From Pocillopora verrucosa (Eukaryota; Cnidaria; Anthozoa; Scleractinia; Pocilloporidae): DNA of 64,000 nt. This document shows positions 59,217 through 64,000 of this stretch, in pieces. The notes beneath the pieces are model-generated. The model saw only the letters and a list, made by a program, of their open reading frames with translations. It was not told the origin of the DNA and ran no database searches. The stretch is taken from positions 13,469,440 to 13,533,439 of the forward strand of contig NC_089313.1 in the NCBI RefSeq assembly GCF_036669915.1, read 5' to 3'. Positions within the stretch are counted from its first letter, which is position 1. The number at the start of each line of letters is the position of its first letter. The position numbers and the translations under genes are program-made.

Positions 59217-61787
59217 ATCAGGGCAATGACACAAAAGGATTGGAGTGTTACTTTAACCTAGGCAGTGGACATGACTGCACGGACTGAACGACTTTGACGA
59301 GGAATAACAAAGCAAACAAACAAACAAACGTAGGATTTAGAGAAGATATGGTCCTGTCAATTGGATGATATTCCTATCGGTGATTGGGGATCGCTGTTCT
59401 GCTTCACAGCGAGAATAACGTCACTGGCTTTCGTCGTAATGCATGCGCATGAAGAAACGCCAGCTCAAGGGTTCGCTGTGTGAGATAAATCTTTAACATT
59501 TCTGTCACTGCGTTCTTTTAAGTAGCTGATCTAAGTAGGAAATCTTTGCTTGTTTATTAGTAAGCGAGTGCAGGTTCAAATGAAGAAAGTTGAAAAGAAT
59601 TTAATTAAAGAATAAGAGTAAACATATTTTAGTCTAACCGATCCTCTTGTCCTCCATCAATATTTTTAGCTCAGACAGTCTTTACTGTTTACAGAAGTGG
59701 AATAACTCATATAAAATGAGGGAAGCAGATACCTACAAAATGTGTTCACGTTTAACTTCTTAATGTGAGACTGGTTAAAATTGTCAAAGAAATCGACTTA
59801 AACTAGAAAGGATAAACAAAACTCTAGATTGCTTTTAAGAAAGCAAATGAATGGATTAGGAAAGTATTTATATGAAATATATGTATTGTACGAAATCCAG
59901 TTGTTATGATAGGGACTCCTTTCTGCAGGGTGTGGGGTGGTTAGGAAATCGTTTTTAGCGAAACCAATCGCAAATGAAAACTGTCCGTGAAAATAGCAGT
60001 GACTTCTAATTTTTGATCAGTACTTTCACCACCAGAGCCCCAACAGAAGGACTACTCAAATCTTACCAGTTACCAGTTTGTGCCTTTTCTCGATAATAGA
60101 TTGTGATTGGTGTAAATAGAAAACGTTGTAAATAAAAAACAAAATGGTGTATGGTGTAATAATATTTAACTTTGAAATTTCTTGATCTGCCCATAGCAAA
60201 GAACGTTCTCGAGTTTGAGTAAAACATTTTTGTAAGTTTACGTGGCTCTTTTCTCCTCTTCGCTTCTCAAGAAGTTTCTAATCTCAAGCTTTACTCTTCG
60301 TTCTTCTGTTGCTTAGGCCTTTCGTGAACTATTCAGATTTTGTTGGAGATACTTCCGAAATATCTTAAGTTAACAAATATTAATATTTTGAGAAAGTTGA
60401 AGGATATTTCTGAGCTTAGTGAGTTCTCGCGAAAGTCACGGTCTTGAAACATAATTCCACTTCATCGATCAAGAAATATACCTTCTAAGATAATTTTTAC
60501 TTGAGCAATGTGTATTCTTTGCTTGTATCCTCGGTTCTTCTCGCTTCTTTGATGCTTAGTCTCGGCTAAGCATTCACTCTGCTGTGTTTGCCAAATCTAT
60601 TGGACAGTTGCACGGGTTTTGGTGAGCCTACATGGTTTCTGTCATTCAGGAAGTTAAAATCAAGCTAGTAAGTAAACACTAAACAACGGAGGGTTTATCT
60701 CAATGCAGCGTATCTTAGCATATTTCGAAAATGCGTCTTATCTGAAATAGTCTTGTCCCACACACTAACAGGGCTCCACTCGCGTTTTCACTACCTCGCT
60801 AAAGGTCTGGTTTCGAGATTGGTGTGCACATGCCCCATTCTCTCCTCTATGCAAACACCACTTTAGCTACCCTTGGTCACGGAAATAACTCTAGACTTAG
60901 AGGTCTCCTCGATCAGAACCATATCTCATTTATAACAAATGTTTGTTACAACCTGTGATCACGAAATCTCCCTCGCCTTCTGTCATCTCTACATACGTCA
61001 GTCATTCAAAGCTCGGAGAAGGTACCCAAAGCAGCAGCCTATGGGAGCGAGGGTTCAATTCCAGTGATTGCCTTGTCACGCATACATTTCGGTAAAGCAA
61101 TACGTAAGTTTGTAGAACAAAGGCTGTTTGTCACTCTTGCTCATTCAATTTTTTTATGTCACGTGCTTCGGCGTAATTACTAGCGTCTACTTCATGCTAT
61201 AGCTTTCATATCTCTTAGAAAGTATATAATTGAACTTGGAGTCTATCTAGGAGTAGTTACTTGAAGAACTCAGTGAAGAGTGTATGTCGAAGGAATCAGT
61301 GTTCAAAATTAACCCCAATCTTTCTCAGCTTTTACTCGAAATGTTATAATCAAGGAAATTGCTAGAGATCTGGTTGCGAGATTGGAGTGCCCAAGCTCCA
61401 TTACCTTTCGTGACAGTCAGGAAGTTAATAATTATCCTTAACGTACCCACGGCCATTGGTATTGACACAAGAATTAATTACCTACTCGATCAGAACCATA
61501 CATTATTCATACTTGGTAACACCTTTTTAAGTGAAACGTTTTTAAAAAGTTTTGTTTACAAGATTTCAAAAAATTATTCTTAACGCCACAAAGGGAGACT
61601 TACCCGTTGAAGAAACTGGGTCACGAAACCAAAATGGGTGACAAGTTCAAAAATTTGAAATGTGATCGCATATTTAAATTTCTTAAGTTACCGCTGTCTC
61701 GAGTTGCCAACTGCTTGAATATTTTGTACTCCCTTGCAATCTCAAGTTAACTGTCTCTGCTTTTAGCACCACTTACGGTCAGGAATC
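59217..61787. other. Intergenic gap between CASP and BTB gene
   Basis: No gene is recognised. The left end should hold the CASP 3' UTR. The right end holds the probable 5' UTR of the BTB gene. Loosely similar blocks (GTTTCGAGATTGGTGTGC near 60811 and GTTGCGAGATTGGAGTGC near 61373) suggest an old local duplication of about 0.6 kb. Confidence 0.5.
61761..61787 (+). other. Probable 5' UTR splice acceptor of BTB gene
   Basis: CTGTCTCTGCTTTTAG ending at 61766 is a strong acceptor 21 bases before the ATG, suggesting a spliced 5' leader and an intronless coding region. Confidence 0.5.
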
Positions 61788-63107
61788 ATGTCTCTCGTCG
61801 AAGAAAACTGGCAAACAACGCGACCAACCATCAGGGAAAGAGCCAAGTTCATGTTCAACAACGACCGCTTCAGCGATGTGAAGTTCGTTGTTAGGAAGAT
61901 GGATGGTGAAAAATATGTAATTCCTGCTCACAAGTTTGTTCTGTCGATCAGCAGCCCTGTGTTTGAAGCCATGTTTTACGGTGAGTTGGCGGAGACTAAA
62001 GACTCTATTGAACTGCCTGACTGTGAGTACGAAAGTCTACTGGAGTTGTTTCGTTTCATGTACAGCGATGAAGCGAACTTGAGCGGAAGTAATGTGATGG
62101 GAGTGTTGTATTTGGCGAAGAAGTATATGGTGCCTTCACTCGCTGATAAATGCACCGATTATCTACAAGATAAGCTCGATGCGTCAAATGTTTTTACTAT
62201 TTTACCGAAAGCTTGTCATTTCGATGAGAAAAAGCTGGTGAAACGATGTTGGAAAGTAATCGATGAACACTGCGAAGAGGCTTTAAAATCAGATGGATTT
62301 GCGACACTTGAAAGATCTTTACTTGAAGAAGTAGTCACACGCGACACATTGAATATTGAAGAGGTAGAGTTGTTCAAAGCTGTGGACTCGTGGGCTACAA
62401 AGAAATGCAAAGAAGAAGGCTTGACTGCAGATGGCAACGTAAAAAGGAAACTTCTCGGAGAGAATATCGTAAAAGCAATCCGTTTCCCAGTCATGAAGCA
62501 ACAGGACTTTGCTGGTGTTGTTCTTGACACAAAGATACTCACACAAGACGAAGTCTTTGATGTTGTGAAGTATTTTAATTCAGTGCTAAGCTCCCCAGTA
62601 GGATTTCCGGTAAAGAAAAGGCTATGTGCTTTTGCTTGTTGCAGATTTGAAAATTTGGATAATGTTGACTCAAGCCATTCTTATTCTTTTGGTAAAAAAG
62701 ACTGTCTTATTTTCACAGTTGACGAAACCATTTCGTTACTTGGAGTAACGTTATTCGGAAGTGAAAACAGTAAATATTCTGTGACTATCCGCATAAAGAA
62801 ACTTGATGTTAGCGGTGAATATCTTAGTTCTGTATCCAGTATATTTCCATCTGTGCTCATTGAAGGAGAATTCCATTCCTTTTATGGCTTCAGAATTCTC
62901 TTTCCCCTTCCAATTGTCATTGAAAGGGGAATAAGATATCTTATCAAAGCTTCTATTTCTGGTCCAAATTCCTGTTTTGGTCGAAATGGTCAAAAGTTTG
63001 TGACTTGTTCTGGGATAAAGTTTAGATTTGAAGCCAATTCTGAGGACAGAAGTAGAACTGGAGTTGTACAAGGGCAATTTCCGGAACTCCTTTTTCAAAC
63101 GATGTAA
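61788..63107 (+). CDS. BTB-BACK-PHR protein (BTBD3/BTBD6-like), intronless
   Basis: Single frame of 439 residues with a good start (ATG in GGAATCATGTCT). It has a BTB/POZ domain (about residues 20-125: RERAKFMFNNDRFSDVKFVV, PAHKFVLSISSPVFEAMFYG, MYSDEANLSG, AKKYMVPSLADKC), a BACK domain (about 130-245: CWKVIDEHCEEAL, VTRDTLNIEEVELFKAVDSW) and a C-terminal PHR domain (about 285-435: GVTLFGSENSKYSV, ending GQFPELLF). Human BTBD1/2/3/6 have this order and length and act as Cullin-3 substrate adaptors. Which vertebrate member is closest cannot be decided by eye; corals carry many BTBD6-like genes (general knowledge). An AATAAA at 63830-63835 is a candidate polyadenylation signal. Confidence 0.94.
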   Translation: MSLVEENWQTTRPTIRERAKFMFNNDRFSDVKFVVRKMDGEKYVIPAHKFVLSISSPVFEAMFYGELAETKDSIELPDCEYESLLELFRFMYSDEANLSGSNVMGVLYLAKKYMVPSLADKCTDYLQDKLDASNVFTILPKACHFDEKKLVKRCWKVIDEHCEEALKSDGFATLERSLLEEVVTRDTLNIEEVELFKAVDSWATKKCKEEGLTADGNVKRKLLGENIVKAIRFPVMKQQDFAGVVLDTKILTQDEVFDVVKYFNSVLSSPVGFPVKKRLCAFACCRFENLDNVDSSHSYSFGKKDCLIFTVDETISLLGVTLFGSENSKYSVTIRIKKLDVSGEYLSSVSSIFPSVLIEGEFHSFYGFRILFPLPIVIERGIRYLIKASISGPNSCFGRNGQKFVTCSGIKFRFEANSEDRSRTGVVQGQFPELLFQTM

Positions 63108-64000
63108 CTGTTGCATCTTCACGATTGAGCGCTGCCCCCGATTATGCGCCGCAGTCGTGTCCTGAAGCACTGCATCTAAGAGCAGTAGCAGTAGCAGTAA
63201 CGTTCTTTCCGTATTAGAGCCTCATCAAGTGTTATGATGCATAACTAGGTAGTGCGAATATTGTACAGCTCCGTAAACGATTATAGACTACAAATAATCC
63301 CTGAATTGAACTGCAAATGACCATGAATGACCCCGTAAAAAATCTGGAATTGAAGGAGATAGATTTTTTTTTCTGACATAAACAGCTAACTCGTTAAAAA
63401 CTTAAGGTTAACAACAACACCTAAAGATTACAAATTGTTTATAATCTCTTGGTGATACTTAGATATTGTAAATAATGAAATTAGGGAAATTGAACCGTGG
63501 TTTTACGTAAGCCTTGATCTAGATAGTCTGGCACTTAATTTATGCCAAACTGATTCTGACCTTCACAGAAATCATTATTCTACAGCTTAAGTAAATGGAT
63601 ATGAATTGCAGTAAGTTTAATGTTTGAAATTCCTAAAGAAATTGCATGAAAAGATAGATATATTAATTTGCATTTTTTTGACCAATTACAGTAATAACCA
63701 AGTAACTTGTAGCATTGGCTGTGAATTTTTGTAAAATATTTTGTCAAGAAATCTTAGCCTGTAGCTCGTAGCTTGTGGCCACGTTGCCACTAGTTCCAAT
63801 TATATTTTTTATATTGCTTTCGCGACTCAAATAAATCTGCAAAATACACTTATGTTATAAAAGCATCAGTTTTCTTTACCTAAGTGATCGTGTCATCTAG
63901 ATCACTTGAGATCGACATGAAGAGAGCATTCACAAACACTCCATTCATTAGGTAGAACCTCACCGGTTTTACACTTGATATCTAAATCTTACTGCGGGAT
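63108..64000. other. 3' flank of BTB gene
   Basis: AT-rich, with no further gene seen. Contains a short AGCAGT repeat (63181-63198) and an AATAAA at 63830-63835 that would give a 3' UTR of about 0.75 kb. Confidence 0.5.

Noticed and set aside
62216-63170. Minus-strand frames of 75-139 codons
   Set aside because: They are antisense to the BTB-BACK-PHR gene.
1-64000. CRISPR arrays, bacterial operons, tRNA or rRNA genes
   Set aside because: None were seen by eye. Tandem repeats here have no spacer structure, and the genes are clearly eukaryotic.

Overview
The window looks like nuclear DNA from a cnidarian, most likely a stony coral. Genes are intron-rich with short exons and standard GT-AG borders, intergenic DNA is AT-rich, and short (about 200 bp) inverted-repeat elements with ends like TTAACCCTTTAACTCCCA recur many times. 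The protein-coding genes are conserved animal genes recognised by reading exon translations; no bacterial, viral, CRISPR or tRNA/rRNA signal was seen. The species cannot be named from sequence alone.

Left part (1-27.7 kb): a TRIM-NHL ubiquitin-ligase-like gene followed by a GGNBP2 gene (both minus strand) forms a unit that is duplicated in tandem. Copy A (about 1-8142) holds a TRIM-NHL gene cut by the window edge and only fragments of GGNBP2. Copy B (about 12608-23391) holds an intact TRIM-NHL gene and the 3' two thirds of a complete 17-exon GGNBP2 gene, whose 5' exons lie beyond the duplicated segment, up to 27697. Copy A lacks about 3 kb that in copy B carries GGNBP2 exons 10-14 and most of exon 15. 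Between the copies lie a decayed third NHL/filamin fragment (8.87-9.93 kb) and a roughly 1 kb element with terminal inverted repeats (10.55-11.55 kb).

Middle part (28-46.6 kb): an intronless SNAP29-type SNARE gene (plus) diverges from GGNBP2. It is followed by a repeat-rich gap, then an SH2B-type adaptor gene (minus; Phe-zipper, PH, SH2) and RPAIN (minus; RPA-interacting protein), which shows a 1-bp frame break in exon 2.

Right part (46.7-64 kb): a complete 28-exon CASP gene (plus), encoding the Golgi golgin made in vertebrates from the CUX1 locus, begins only 138 bp from RPAIN in a head-to-head arrangement. No cut/homeobox exons are inside it. An intronless BTB-BACK-PHR gene (plus) closes the window.

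The genes are independent housekeeping or signalling genes, not one pathway. The most interesting points are the recent tandem duplication with a partial GGNBP2, the linkage of SH2B to CASP (echoing human SH2B2-CUX1), the CASP gene without cut domains, the tight RPAIN/CASP divergent promoter, and several families of miniature inverted-repeat elements, some of which date the duplication.
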